From Lachnospiraceae bacterium UBA3845 (GTDB lineage Bacteria; Bacillota; Clostridia; Lachnospirales; Lachnospiraceae): 22,792 nt of DNA. Shown one piece after another: positions 1 through 6,163 of the stretch. Below the pieces are notes generated by a model. The model did no database searches, was not told the DNA's origin, and worked only from the letters and a program-made list of their open reading frames with translations. The position numbers and the translations under genes are program-made. Each line of letters starts with the position of its first letter. Position 1 is the stretch's first letter. The stretch covers positions 1 to 22,792 of the forward strand of contig DGHP01000182.1 of assembly GCA_002392705.1 (NCBI GenBank), in the 5' to 3' direction.

Positions 1-150
1 GTTATGACGCAGCAGGACGGTCCGCTGGTGATGTATGATGAGAGCAGAGATCTGATCAGTTCCGGTTTCTCTGATGGGAAAGCTTTTCCGGCAGAATCAG
101 CGGCAGATCATAACAGCAGCATACAGAAACGTTTAAGGAATTTAGGATGA
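1..150 (+). CDS. C-terminal end of an unidentified protein (5' truncated by window)
   Basis: The frame is open from base 1 and ends at TGA 148-150, giving about 49 residues ending in KRLRNLG. The segment is polar and acidic, then basic at the very end, with no transmembrane stretch or motif I recognise. Its stop codon overlaps the start of the next small ORF in an ATGA arrangement, suggesting translational coupling and one operon with the two ORFs that follow. The family cannot be named from this fragment. Calling it real rests on the coupled layout and the shared downstream terminator rather than on homology. Confidence 0.4.
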   Translation, partial: VMTQQDGPLVMYDESRDLISSGFSDGKAFPAESAADHNSSIQKRLRNLG

Positions 151-272
151 AATACATTTTGGATGAGAGGTATCGTCTGCGGGGATCTGTGATATCATCC
201 GGAGATATGGACTGGATCGTTATGATCGGGAGCATAGTGGTTCTGGCTCAGGCGCTGATCCGGTCGTGGTGA
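147..272 (+). CDS. Small 41-aa protein with hydrophobic C-terminal half
   Basis: ATG 147 overlaps the preceding stop (ATGA), and the frame runs 41 codons to TGA 270-272. The N-terminal 13 residues are polar (MKYILDERYRLRG). The C-terminal part (about residues 22-40) is hydrophobic enough for one membrane segment. The N-terminus weakly resembles the first residues of some clostridial radical SAM peptide-modifying enzymes, so this could be a 5' remnant joined to other sequence. It could equally be a genuine small membrane protein. Its stop overlaps the next ORF's start. Evidence is limited to coding layout and composition. Confidence 0.35.
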   Translation: MKYILDERYRLRGSVISSGDMDWIVMIGSIVVLAQALIRSW

Positions 273-903
273 AGGAGCAGAAGGTGTCTGCAGCAGCGGT
301 GGAGACTGTGATGGAGCCGGTGAAGAGTGCTGCTGGTAAGAAGCAGTATGTTGTGCAGACCGAGGCATTTGCCTTCAAGGGGAATGCCAGGAGGATGGCA
401 GCGGAACTGGAAAAAGCAGGAATCTGCACATATATCAGGGAAAGATGACAAAGAAAACGCCTTCTGGCATGAAACATTTGCCGGAAGGCGTTTTTCATTT
501 TTGTCTGTTTGTCCCGATAAGCTGCGGGGGTGCAGTGGTAATAGCGGGTGAAGCTGCGGTAGAAGCTGCTGACCGTGGCGTAACCCGTAGCTGCGGCGAT
601 TTCTTCGATGGTAATGTTTTCACGCATCAGTAAAAGAGCGGCACGCTCCATGCGGAGCTTTGCAATCAGATCGGAATAGCTGATGCCGGTGCTGTTTAAA
701 ACAATGCGTCGGATCTGTTTTTCACTGTAGTGAAATTCTTCTGACAGATCCTCCAGTCGAACGGTGGCAAAGTCCGTCTGAATTCGATTAAGGATAGCAG
801 AATACTCATGTTTCCAGAAAAAATCCTCTGAGCGCGGCAGGCGGACGCTGCCCTCGTACCGGCGCAGCAGAAGAACGAGGCAGGCGCTCATATACGCGTT
901 CAT
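220..903 (-). CDS. AraC-family regulator, N-terminally truncated, abnormal C-terminal run-on
   Basis: Residues about 35-133 form an AraC/XylS DNA-binding domain with two helix-turn-helix units, the second containing the typical ITIEEIAAATGYATVSSFYR pattern. AraC proteins of this kind are usually 260-300 residues with an N-terminal cupin that binds a sugar. Here only a linker remains. In-frame codons upstream of the first ATG (up to about 936) still resemble AraC linker (FIQEYSGKL) before a stop at 937-939, so the 5' end was probably deleted. The homology ends near base 505, but the frame continues through the terminator hairpin to 220, giving about 90 residues that are antisense to the small SPOR-like ORF. 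It lies head-to-head with a GPH transporter fragment, as expected for a regulator of a sugar locus. It is probably a decayed gene, although it could still make a bare DNA-binding domain. Confidence 0.7.
   Translation of the reverse strand: MNAYMSACLVLLLRRYEGSVRLPRSEDFFWKHEYSAILNRIQTDFATVRLEDLSEEFHYSEKQIRRIVLNSTGISYSDLIAKLRMERAALLLMRENITIEEIAAATGYATVSSFYRSFTRYYHCTPAAYRDKQTKMKNAFRQMFHARRRFLCHLSLIYVQIPAFSSSAAILLAFPLKANASVCTTYCFLPAALFTGSITVSTAAADTFCSFTTTGSAPEPEPLCSRS
266..448 (+). CDS. Small protein with SPOR-like half domain
   Basis: This 60-residue ORF begins at GTG 266 or GTG 269, overlapping the previous stop codon. After a polar, Ala/Val/Lys-rich linker (residues 1-25), residues 27-58 read YVVQTEAFAFKGNARRMAAE followed by LEKAGICTYIRER. 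This matches the first beta-alpha-beta half of SPOR domains, which bind denuded peptidoglycan glycan strands in cell-wall and sporulation proteins. A full SPOR domain is about 70 residues, so only half is present. There is no signal peptide, so its location is unclear. A strong terminator starts 5 bases after the stop, making this the last gene of the unit. The same DNA is read antisense by the AraC ORF's tail, which I consider the less likely coding strand here. Confidence 0.45.
   Translation: MVKEQKVSAAAVETVMEPVKSAAGKKQYVVQTEAFAFKGNARRMAAELEKAGICTYIRER
453..500 (+). terminator. Rho-independent terminator, possibly bidirectional
   Basis: The arms GAAAACGCCTTCTGGCA (453-469) and TGCCGGAAGGCGTTTTTC (479-496) pair over about 16 bp with one wobble, closing a 9-base loop. 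A T-run follows on the + strand and an A-run precedes it, so it can serve both strands. It sits just after the SPOR-like ORF and inside the open frame of the opposing AraC gene. Confidence 0.8.
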
Positions 904-967
904 GAGCTTGCCGCTGTATTCCTGAATAAATTTGCATCAACCCGGAAAAGAAAAAGGAGGAGACGCT

Positions 968-1159
968 ATGGCGACCCTGCAGAATTCAAAACTCTTTGCC
1001 TCTCCAAAAATGGACTCCCGTATCACATCAGCCAATACCCAGAAAAGCGAAATGTGGCTGGGTTATTTTGCGGGCCCCTGCTTCGTGTACATGGTTTACT
1101 ACGAGGTGGCAGGCACTTATCTGACACAGTTTTATACGGATGTACTGAAGATATCGTAA
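968..1159 (+). pseudogene. GPH (melibiose-type) sugar transporter, 5' fragment
   Basis: ATG 968 follows AGGAGG (955-960) with 7-nt spacing, so this is an authentic gene start. The 63 residues include the pattern WLGYFAGP and a first membrane segment leading to TYLTQFYTDVL. This is characteristic of the N-terminus of glycoside-pentoside-hexuronide cation symporters (about 450-500 residues, 12 membrane segments). The frame stops at TAA 1157-1159 immediately after the first transmembrane helix, and no further transporter sequence follows. A terminator lies 20 bases downstream. With the AraC remnant and the GH2 remnant at 2598-2936 it looks like part of one glycoside-utilisation locus reduced by deletion. 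Confidence 0.7.
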
Positions 1160-1180
1160 CAAGGGGTATAAAAGAATTTG

Positions 1181-1220
1181 ACAGCCAGTGGAGATGTAGT
1201 TCTCTTCTGGCTGTTTTTTT
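1181..1220 (+). terminator. Rho-independent terminator after the transporter fragment
   Basis: ACAGCCAG (1181-1188) pairs with CTGGCTGT (1207-1214), with extra inner pairing GAGA/TCTC, followed by a run of seven T (1214-1220). It works in the + direction. The minus-strand ATPase gene ends 45 bases further on. Confidence 0.75.
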
Positions 1221-1264
1221 ACTCAAAAATCGGAATATATGCTCTCCAGGAACTTTAGGGAGTA

Positions 1265-2446
1265 TCATAGCTCATCCATCTGCACGAAATTCCGGAAGCG
1301 AATATGACGTACAGTACTGGTGCTGAAATCAATATCATCATTTGTAATCACGATCTTCTGACAAGAGTTGTCCAGTTTTGTAAAAGCCCCAAATTCCCTC
1401 TCATAGGCCTTCTCTTCAGCCACAGAGAAGGCAACCTGAATATAGTATTGCTTATTACCCTTATTGGCTACAAAGTCAATTTCCTGGGAACCATCATGAT
1501 ATACCTGGAGATTATAACCCATATAGAGGAGTTCGTTATAAACGATATTCTCGAAGTTATGGGTGAGATCGTATCGATTATTCATGACGCGGATGGAATT
1601 CAAGGCTACATCTTCATCATAAACCTTGAGATAGTATTCCAGCTCGCGTTTGGACTTGGCAGAATACTTTTTTACTGTCGCTATCGCATAGGCCTCTTCC
1701 AGATATCCGATATACTTGGTGATCGTAGTGACAGAACAGGGCAGGCCTGTTCCTCTCATATATTTCTCCACAGATCGGGCTGAAAGGATCCTTCCGTTCG
1801 ACAGGAATATAAAGTTGGCCAGTCGTTTAAAGACCTCGGTTTTCCGGATTTTATATCGGTTAATGATATCGTTCAGAATAATGGTTTCATTCAGCTCGTT
1901 CAGATAGATCCGCTGGCCGCTCTCGCCGCTGTATTCGATTCGTTTCGGAAAGCCGCCCCATATAATATAATCGGTGAGCGAGACGTCCTTTCCGAGTTCT
2001 TTCCCGTATTCAGCCAGTTCTCTATATACAAAGGGGCGAACCCGGAAAGGCACATATCTGCCTGATAGTTCTTTTGTAAACTCCCGGGACAGAAGCTTGG
2101 AGTTTGAGCCGCTGATAAAAACAGAACAGTTTCTGATCCGAAGTGTTCTGCATGCTCCTGCCCATCCGTCTACTCTCTGGACCTCATCAAGAAACACATA
2201 GCACAGTGATTCCTTGCGATGACTGTCAATATAGTTCAGAAGTGCCATTTCATCCGGAATGGTATTCAAGACAGCAGTATCCTCGAAATCAAGGAAAATG
2301 ATATTGTCTGACCGCTCCCTGATCTCTTCCAAAATTTGATTTAAGATAACGGATTTTCCGCACCGGCGAATACCGGTAATAACTTTGATCAGATCCCCGT
2401 CATAGAATTCCCGGATAGGTTCTATATACTTTTCTCGTTTAATCAT
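1265..2446 (-). CDS. AAA ATPase with DUF4143 domain
   Basis: The protein has 393 residues from the ATG at 2446, chosen because AGGAG lies upstream and MIKREKYIEPIR is the usual N-terminus of this family. A longer frame starts at 2506 but runs into the inverted repeat. Walker A is GIRRCGKS (residues 25-32), Walker B is YVFLDE (83-88) and the sensor-like ISGSNS is near 111. The C-terminal half is the DUF4143 region with a PD-(D/E)XK-like core (DGSQEIDFVANKG, then YYIQVAFS). The family is widespread in gut Firmicutes and Bacteroidetes, often in many copies per genome, and its biological role is not established. It appears intact and is placed between the transporter and GH2 remnants, suggesting arrival by insertion or rearrangement. 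Confidence 0.88.
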   Translation of the reverse strand: MIKREKYIEPIREFYDGDLIKVITGIRRCGKSVILNQILEEIRERSDNIIFLDFEDTAVLNTIPDEMALLNYIDSHRKESLCYVFLDEVQRVDGWAGACRTLRIRNCSVFISGSNSKLLSREFTKELSGRYVPFRVRPFVYRELAEYGKELGKDVSLTDYIIWGGFPKRIEYSGESGQRIYLNELNETIILNDIINRYKIRKTEVFKRLANFIFLSNGRILSARSVEKYMRGTGLPCSVTTITKYIGYLEEAYAIATVKKYSAKSKRELEYYLKVYDEDVALNSIRVMNNRYDLTHNFENIVYNELLYMGYNLQVYHDGSQEIDFVANKGNKQYYIQVAFSVAEEKAYEREFGAFTKLDNSCQKIVITNDDIDFSTSTVRHIRFRNFVQMDEL

Positions 2447-2475
2447 TTCCTGCGTCTCCTGACAAGTATTTTCGA

Positions 2476-2562
2476 TCCTACTGGACATTTTAGCGCATGA
2501 AGCCAATATTGTCCACTGCTACTGGACGATATTATTAAATGCTGAAAAATTGTCCAGTAGGA
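2476..2562. repeat. Nested inverted repeats upstream of the ATPase gene
   Basis: The outer arms TCCTACTGGACA (2476-2487) and TGTCCAGTAGGA (2551-2562) are exact reverse complements. Similarity continues inward (TTTTAGCGCAT against AAATGCTGAAAA). An inner near-palindrome AATATTGTCC / GGACGATATT lies at about 2506-2533, so the motif GTCCA-GTAG occurs four times in alternating orientation. It spans the ATPase 5' leader and abuts the GH2 remnant. It may be an operator for autoregulation or the end of a mobile cassette. No matching arm was found at the other end of the gene. Confidence 0.6.
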
Positions 2563-2597
2563 TTTTCTGCCATGGTTTCTACAACTCTATCATACTT

Positions 2598-2936
2598 GGA
2601 GCAGGTCACATATCGGAATTCGGCGGCTATTCCTGGCATATACCCGGGCACAGCTGGGGAAAGGATGAATTCGGATACAGGAGGTATCATTCCCGGGAAA
2701 TCCTGACGGAGGAGATTGTGAGGCTCTGGAAGAGGGATCTGATCGGGAATATTGAAAACGGACTGAGCGCTTCTGTCTATACAGAAGTATCCGACGTGGA
2801 GGATGAAACAAACGGCTTGCTGACATATGACCGGGAAGTCCTCAAGGTCGACGCCGGAAAAATGAGGCAGATCAACAGGCAGCTGGCAGAAGCGTTTGAC
2901 AGGGCGGTCGAGAGGGGAAAGAGCATTGTCAAATGA
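2598..2936 (+). pseudogene. Glycoside hydrolase family 2 enzyme, C-terminal fragment
   Basis: About 112 residues from GHISEFGGYSW to the stop TGA 2934-2936 match the C-terminal end of GH2 enzymes (beta-galactosidase/beta-glucuronidase type). The segments ISEFGGYSW and GLSASVYTEVSDVEDETNGL followed by LTYDREVLKVD are typical of the end of the (beta/alpha)8 barrel in that family. Full proteins have 600-1000 residues, so most of the gene, including the catalytic acid/base, is missing. The open frame extends back to 2550, but those codons belong to the inverted repeat. This is inferred to be the 3' remnant of the operon whose 5' part is the GPH transporter fragment. Confidence 0.75.
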
Positions 2937-3023
2937 AAAAGCAGTGTACGCCTGCATCTATTACGGTGAGGCTTTTTGTCCGGGCGGGATCGCGGACTGC
3001 TGTCATCGCAGAAAGGGATCCTG

Positions 3024-3053
3024 TTGGATTTGGGAAGTGATTTATTGTATAAT
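3024..3053 (+). promoter_or_regulatory. Sigma-A promoter for the XRE-DUF6465 gene
   Basis: TTGGAT (3024-3029), an 18-bp spacer and a perfect TATAAT (3048-3053) lie 40 bases before the ATG. The ribosome binding site AAAGGA (3082-3087) follows with 5-nt spacing. Confidence 0.65.
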
Positions 3054-3092
3054 ATAAGATATTTATAAACCTAACACTCAGAAAGGACAATC

Positions 3093-3671
3093 ATGACGAA
3101 CGAAGAACTGAAAAAAATCCGCGAAGACAAGGGACTCAAAAAAGGAGAATTTGCAAAACTTCTGGGCGTTACGCCCATGATTTACGGCAGGTACGAAAGC
3201 GGAACTCTGGTGATCCCGGAGAAGGTGGAACATGCTGTTGGAGCGCTGGAAGGGAACGGGAGCAGTGATAAGACTGTGGAGGCCAATGTGGCTGCCGTGA
3301 GCGATGCGGCAGCAGCAACAGCGATCGAAATCAAAAAGAAGACAAGGGCAGCAGGACGTAAAGCCAGGGAAAAGGTGATGGACACAGTGGACGCTGTGGC
3401 CGACAATGATAAAGTCGTCGCTGCTGAGATAGAAACAAAAAAGAAGGTCCGCAAGGCCGGGCGTAAGGCTAAAGCCGCTGCCGGGAATATAGCCGAAGCA
3501 GTCAGAAAGAACACATCAATTATGATTCAGTCCCAGCTTGGCGGCATGATCACGCCGGAGGAAGTGCTGCAGCGGATCCCGGAGAACTGTGATGCGGTTT
3601 ATATCAAGCCGGAAGAGAACAAGGCTTACTGGGTAAAGGGCCTCGAGAGCGGATGCGTCAATCTGTGGTAA
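3093..3671 (+). CDS. XRE-family DNA-binding protein with C-terminal DUF6465 domain
   Basis: This 192-residue cytoplasmic protein has three parts. Residues 1-55 are a Cro/C1-type helix-turn-helix (EELKKIREDKGLKKGEFAKL, then GVTPMIYGRYESG). Residues 60-140 are an Ala/Lys/Arg-rich, probably helical linker with two copies of an EI-x-KKK-x-R-x-AGRKA motif (about 79-91 and 112-126), resembling basic nucleic-acid-binding tails. Residues 142-192 match DUF6465, a small domain common in Lachnospiraceae that ends in the pattern NKAYWVKG..SGCVNLW. DUF6465 has no known function. It has its own promoter and is transcribed alone. A chromatin-like or regulatory role is inference from the basic repeats and the HTH. 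Confidence 0.8.
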   Translation: MTNEELKKIREDKGLKKGEFAKLLGVTPMIYGRYESGTLVIPEKVEHAVGALEGNGSSDKTVEANVAAVSDAAAATAIEIKKKTRAAGRKAREKVMDTVDAVADNDKVVAAEIETKKKVRKAGRKAKAAAGNIAEAVRKNTSIMIQSQLGGMITPEEVLQRIPENCDAVYIKPEENKAYWVKGLESGCVNLW

Positions 3672-3703
3672 ATGCGGTATAATTTTTTACAGTCCGGATG
3701 CGA

Positions 3704-3793
3704 TTCGGGCGGGGTCAATTCTCGTCATGGCAAAACCTGATGCTGCTGTTCGGGCGGGGTCAATTCTCGTCATGGCAAAACCTGATGCTGCTG
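3704..3793. repeat. Perfect 45-bp tandem duplication
   Basis: Two identical 45-bp units (3704-3748 and 3749-3793) begin TTCGGGCGGGGTCAATTCTC and end CCTGATGCTGCTG, with no mismatch. A diverged copy of the end (CCAGATGCTGCTG) recurs at about 4120. The duplication must be recent or selected, because it lies in sequence with no intact gene. Confidence 0.9.
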
Positions 3794-3910
3794 AATCGTG
3801 AGGACAGATTCAGCAGATGCAGTCTTGTATCCCGGTTTTCCAGCAACAGAATGCCCAATGCATCCCAGATGGTCACGGTGGCGGTAGTATCGCTGATGTA
3901 GAGAAAGATG

Positions 3911-4115
3911 TCATGCATCAGGCCGCCATCGGGCCATTGCCTCCCTGAGGCATTCCCCTCTAATCCCGCCCGGCTCCGGATTGTGGATCGGGCAGTAAAT
4001 GCTGGCGGCAAAGATATCATCCCTTTCTTCAGCGGCACCGATCTTATCCAGATACGGCTTATATGAAGGATCATTTCCGCCTCCTTCCGGCGCGCGGGGC
4101 GCCGGAAGTTTTCAG
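3911..4115 (-). pseudogene. Fragment resembling a subtype B tannase/esterase
   Basis: On the minus strand a frame open from a stop near 4115 to a stop at 3911-3913 encodes [20 protein letters not shown] followed by [13 protein letters not shown]. This resembles the segment after the nucleophile elbow in alpha/beta-hydrolases of the tannase/feruloyl-esterase-like type, where the cap region carries a DDIFAA.CYCPI motif. About 65 codons remain, with no start codon, nucleophile serine or ribosome binding site, so it is debris. The frame downstream (VTIWDALGILLLENRD, in another register) was not identified. The match is from memory of the family and unverified. Confidence 0.45.
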
Positions 4116-4181
4116 TGATAAAGCCAGATGCTGCTGTCATGCCCGTCCGGGCAGATGTATCCTATGGAAGCGATAAAAAGA

Positions 4182-5765
4182 TTACACCCCGAGAAGTTCG
4201 GCAAAGCTCTTCAGAGCACCGTCCGTATTATGCGCCAGAACGCGTGTCGCCAGAACCTTGCCCAGCTGTACGCCCTCCTGGTCGAAGCTGTTGACGTTCC
4301 ACAGGAAGCCCTGGAACATGAATTTGTTTTCATAATGAGACAGCAGGGCGCCGCAGGATTCGGGTGTCAGTTGTTCGCCGATGATGATGCTGGAGGGACG
4401 TTCGCCTGCGAAGCGTTTTGCCGGGTTCTCATCGTCCTTGCCGCAGGCGAAGGCAACAATCTGGGCGGCCACATTGGCGCACAGTTTCTTCTGGCTGCTG
4501 CTTCCCTTCACTTCGACATCTGTTTCATTCTGGCTTTTTCTAAAGCCGATGAACTGCAGAGGAATGATTTCGGTTCCCTGATGCAGAAGCTGATAGAAGG
4601 AGTGCTGGCCGTTTGTTCCGGGCTCGCCGAAGATCACTTCGCCGGTCTTGTAGTTTATGGGCTCGCCGAAGCGGTTTACGGATTTACCGTTGGACTCCAT
4701 GGAGGCCTGCTGGAGATGAGCAGGGAAGCGGCTCAGAGCCTGGGAGTAGGGCAGAAGGGCTGTAACGCCGTAGCCGAGCACATTGCGCTCATATACGGAA
4801 ATCAGGGCATCCATCATCGCCGCATTCTTCATCGGATCCGGGCAGGCCGCGGTCTTGTCTTCCTCTGCCATGCCGTTCAGGAAACGGGCAAAGATGTCAG
4901 GACCGAAGGCGAGGGAGAGGATGGCGCCGCCAACTGCCGATGAGGTGGAATATCTTCCCCCGATGTAGTCGTCCATGAAGAATGCTGCCAGATAGCCGCT
5001 GCTGGAGGCCATGGGCGAAGTCTCGCTGGTGACTGCCAGCATGTGCTTTGAAGCATCCAGGCCTGCTTTTTCAAGCGCATCCTTCACAAACATCTCATTC
5101 GTCAGCGTTTCAAGCGTGGTACCGGACTTGGAGACGACAATGAACAGCGCATGGGGAAGATCGACTTCGCGGAGGACGCCGACCGGGTCATCCGGATCCA
5201 CATTGCTGATGAATTTTGCTTTCATCTTCAGGGTGTCATGTGTGATCGCCCAGTTCTCCAGTGCCAGGTAGATGGCTCTGGGACCGAGGTCGCTGCCGCC
5301 GATTCCGATCTGAACGACCGTTGTGAACTTCTCGCCGTTTTCATTGGTGATCTCACCGGCATGTACCTTGCCTGCAAAGACGGCGATCTTATCCTGCTGT
5401 TCCTTATAGAAACTGCGTTTGTCGACGCCGTCCGCCGTTACGGGATCGCCAAGCTGGCCGCGCGTCAGCTGATGAAGCACACGTCTCTTTTCGCCGGTAT
5501 TGATGACGGCTCCGTTGTACAGTTCTCTGAACTTCCCGGAAAGCTGTGCTTCTCCGGCAAGCGCAGCAAGTTTTTCAAGGATCGCGTCGTCGACCTTTTT
5601 GGCTGCATAGTGATAGGTGAGGCCGGCAGCCATGGGGATCGCGTATTCAGCCACGCGCGCGGCGCCGTTCTCTCCTGCCATCAGTTCGGAGAGCTTTAAG
5701 CTGTCTTTGGTCTTCAGCAGTTCCTGATAGGATGAAAGAGTGTCCAGATTATTCCACGAAATCAT
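4182..5765 (-). CDS. pgi: Glucose-6-phosphate isomerase
   Basis: The enzyme interconverts glucose 6-phosphate and fructose 6-phosphate in the cytoplasm (glycolysis/gluconeogenesis). The 527-residue protein is of the long, E. coli-like class. Sugar-phosphate-binding motifs are GIGGSDLGPR (154-163) and SKSGTT (212-217), and the first signature is DDYIGGRYSTSSAVGG (265-280). Likely catalytic residues are E357 (MESNGKSVNRFGE), H388 (NGQHSFYQLLHQG) and K503 (FDQEGVQLGK). The start is ATG 5765, preceded by AGGAGG (5776-5781) with a 10-nt gap. The frame stays open upstream to 6149, but that extension has no homology and covers the repeat-rich spacer. It is a single-gene unit with no glycolytic neighbours. 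An AT-rich stretch at about 5795-5820 probably contains its promoter. Confidence 0.97.
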   Translation of the reverse strand: MISWNNLDTLSSYQELLKTKDSLKLSELMAGENGAARVAEYAIPMAAGLTYHYAAKKVDDAILEKLAALAGEAQLSGKFRELYNGAVINTGEKRRVLHQLTRGQLGDPVTADGVDKRSFYKEQQDKIAVFAGKVHAGEITNENGEKFTTVVQIGIGGSDLGPRAIYLALENWAITHDTLKMKAKFISNVDPDDPVGVLREVDLPHALFIVVSKSGTTLETLTNEMFVKDALEKAGLDASKHMLAVTSETSPMASSSGYLAAFFMDDYIGGRYSTSSAVGGAILSLAFGPDIFARFLNGMAEEDKTAACPDPMKNAAMMDALISVYERNVLGYGVTALLPYSQALSRFPAHLQQASMESNGKSVNRFGEPINYKTGEVIFGEPGTNGQHSFYQLLHQGTEIIPLQFIGFRKSQNETDVEVKGSSSQKKLCANVAAQIVAFACGKDDENPAKRFAGERPSSIIIGEQLTPESCGALLSHYENKFMFQGFLWNVNSFDQEGVQLGKVLATRVLAHNTDGALKSFAELLGV

Positions 5766-5894
5766 AATTGAAATGCCTCCTCTCATAAGCTGGGTAATAA
5801 TATATTTTAACATAACATAATCCGGAACCGCCCGCAAGCACGCTTTGACGCTGCACCGGGGACTGCAGGGACGGAACTGATTCTCATGATTGCG

Positions 5895-5923
5895 TTGCGG
5901 ACTGTCCGGACATGTGAGATAAT
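5895..5923 (+). promoter_or_regulatory. Candidate promoter with palindrome in the spacer
   Basis: TTGCGG (5895-5900), a 17-bp spacer and GATAAT (5918-5923) form a plausible sigma-A promoter oriented toward the sensor-MFS gene, about 240 bases upstream. A perfect 10-bp palindrome TGTCCGGACA (5903-5912) lies between the two hexamers, where a repressor or spacer-acting activator would bind. Confidence 0.4.
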
Positions 5924-6013
5924 TTGTACGATTACAGCGCCGCAGGACTGCCCGCAGGCCGTGCCTGCAGGAGTGGTCAGGAACATCCGGCTCCCTCCCT
6001 GATCCGGAATTAA

Positions 6014-6143
6014 AATGCAGCAAGTGATCCGGAACTGATAATGCAGCAAGTGATCCGGGACTGATAATGCTGCATTTGAACCGGAGCTGAGATGCTGCAT
6101 TTGAACCGGAGCTGAGATGGAGCCCGTCATCCGGAACTGAAAG
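6014..6143. repeat. Tandem repeat of 25-26-bp units (five units)
   Basis: Units at 6014-6039, 6040-6065, 6066-6091, 6092-6116 and a diverged 6117-6143 follow roughly AATGC-N-GCA-NN-TGA-N-CCGGA-N-CTGA. The first two form one subtype (GCAGCAAGTGATCCGG) and the next two another (GCTGCATTTGAACCGG). A partial unit (TGATCCGGAATTAA) precedes them at about 5999-6012. The repeat ends about 20 bases before the sensor-MFS start codon. Confidence 0.85.
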
Positions 6144-6163
6144 CACCAAATGGAGTATATGGT

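Larger units (their letters stand above)
3672..4181. other. Non-coding stretch between DUF6465 gene and pgi
   Basis: About 510 bases with no intact gene. They contain the 45-bp tandem duplication, the tannase-like remnant, and a small GCCCG/CGGGC hairpin at 4141-4152 beyond the pgi stop. The hairpin lacks a T-run and is not a convincing terminator. The rest shows nothing recognisable. Confidence 0.7.
5766..6163. other. Divergent spacer between pgi and the sensor-MFS gene
   Basis: About 400 bases hold the pgi leader, a candidate + strand promoter (5895-5923) and the 25-26-bp tandem repeat (6014-6143). Long minus-strand frames cross it but have no recognisable protein content. Confidence 0.7.

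Noticed and set aside
2446..2506. Longer ATPase start at 2506
   Set aside because: The extra 20 residues fall in the inverted repeat and lack homology. ATG 2446 has AGGAG upstream and the usual family N-terminus.
4128..4943. 271-residue plus-strand ORF
   Set aside because: Antisense to the conserved C-terminal half of pgi, with no own signals.
6014..6143. Possible CRISPR array
   Set aside because: Units are contiguous with no unique spacers, differ between copies, and no cas genes are present.
5766..6149. N-terminal extension of the pgi frame to 655 residues
   Set aside because: The extra 128 residues cover the tandem repeat and have no family similarity, while ATG 5765 has a good ribosome binding site and the expected protein length.
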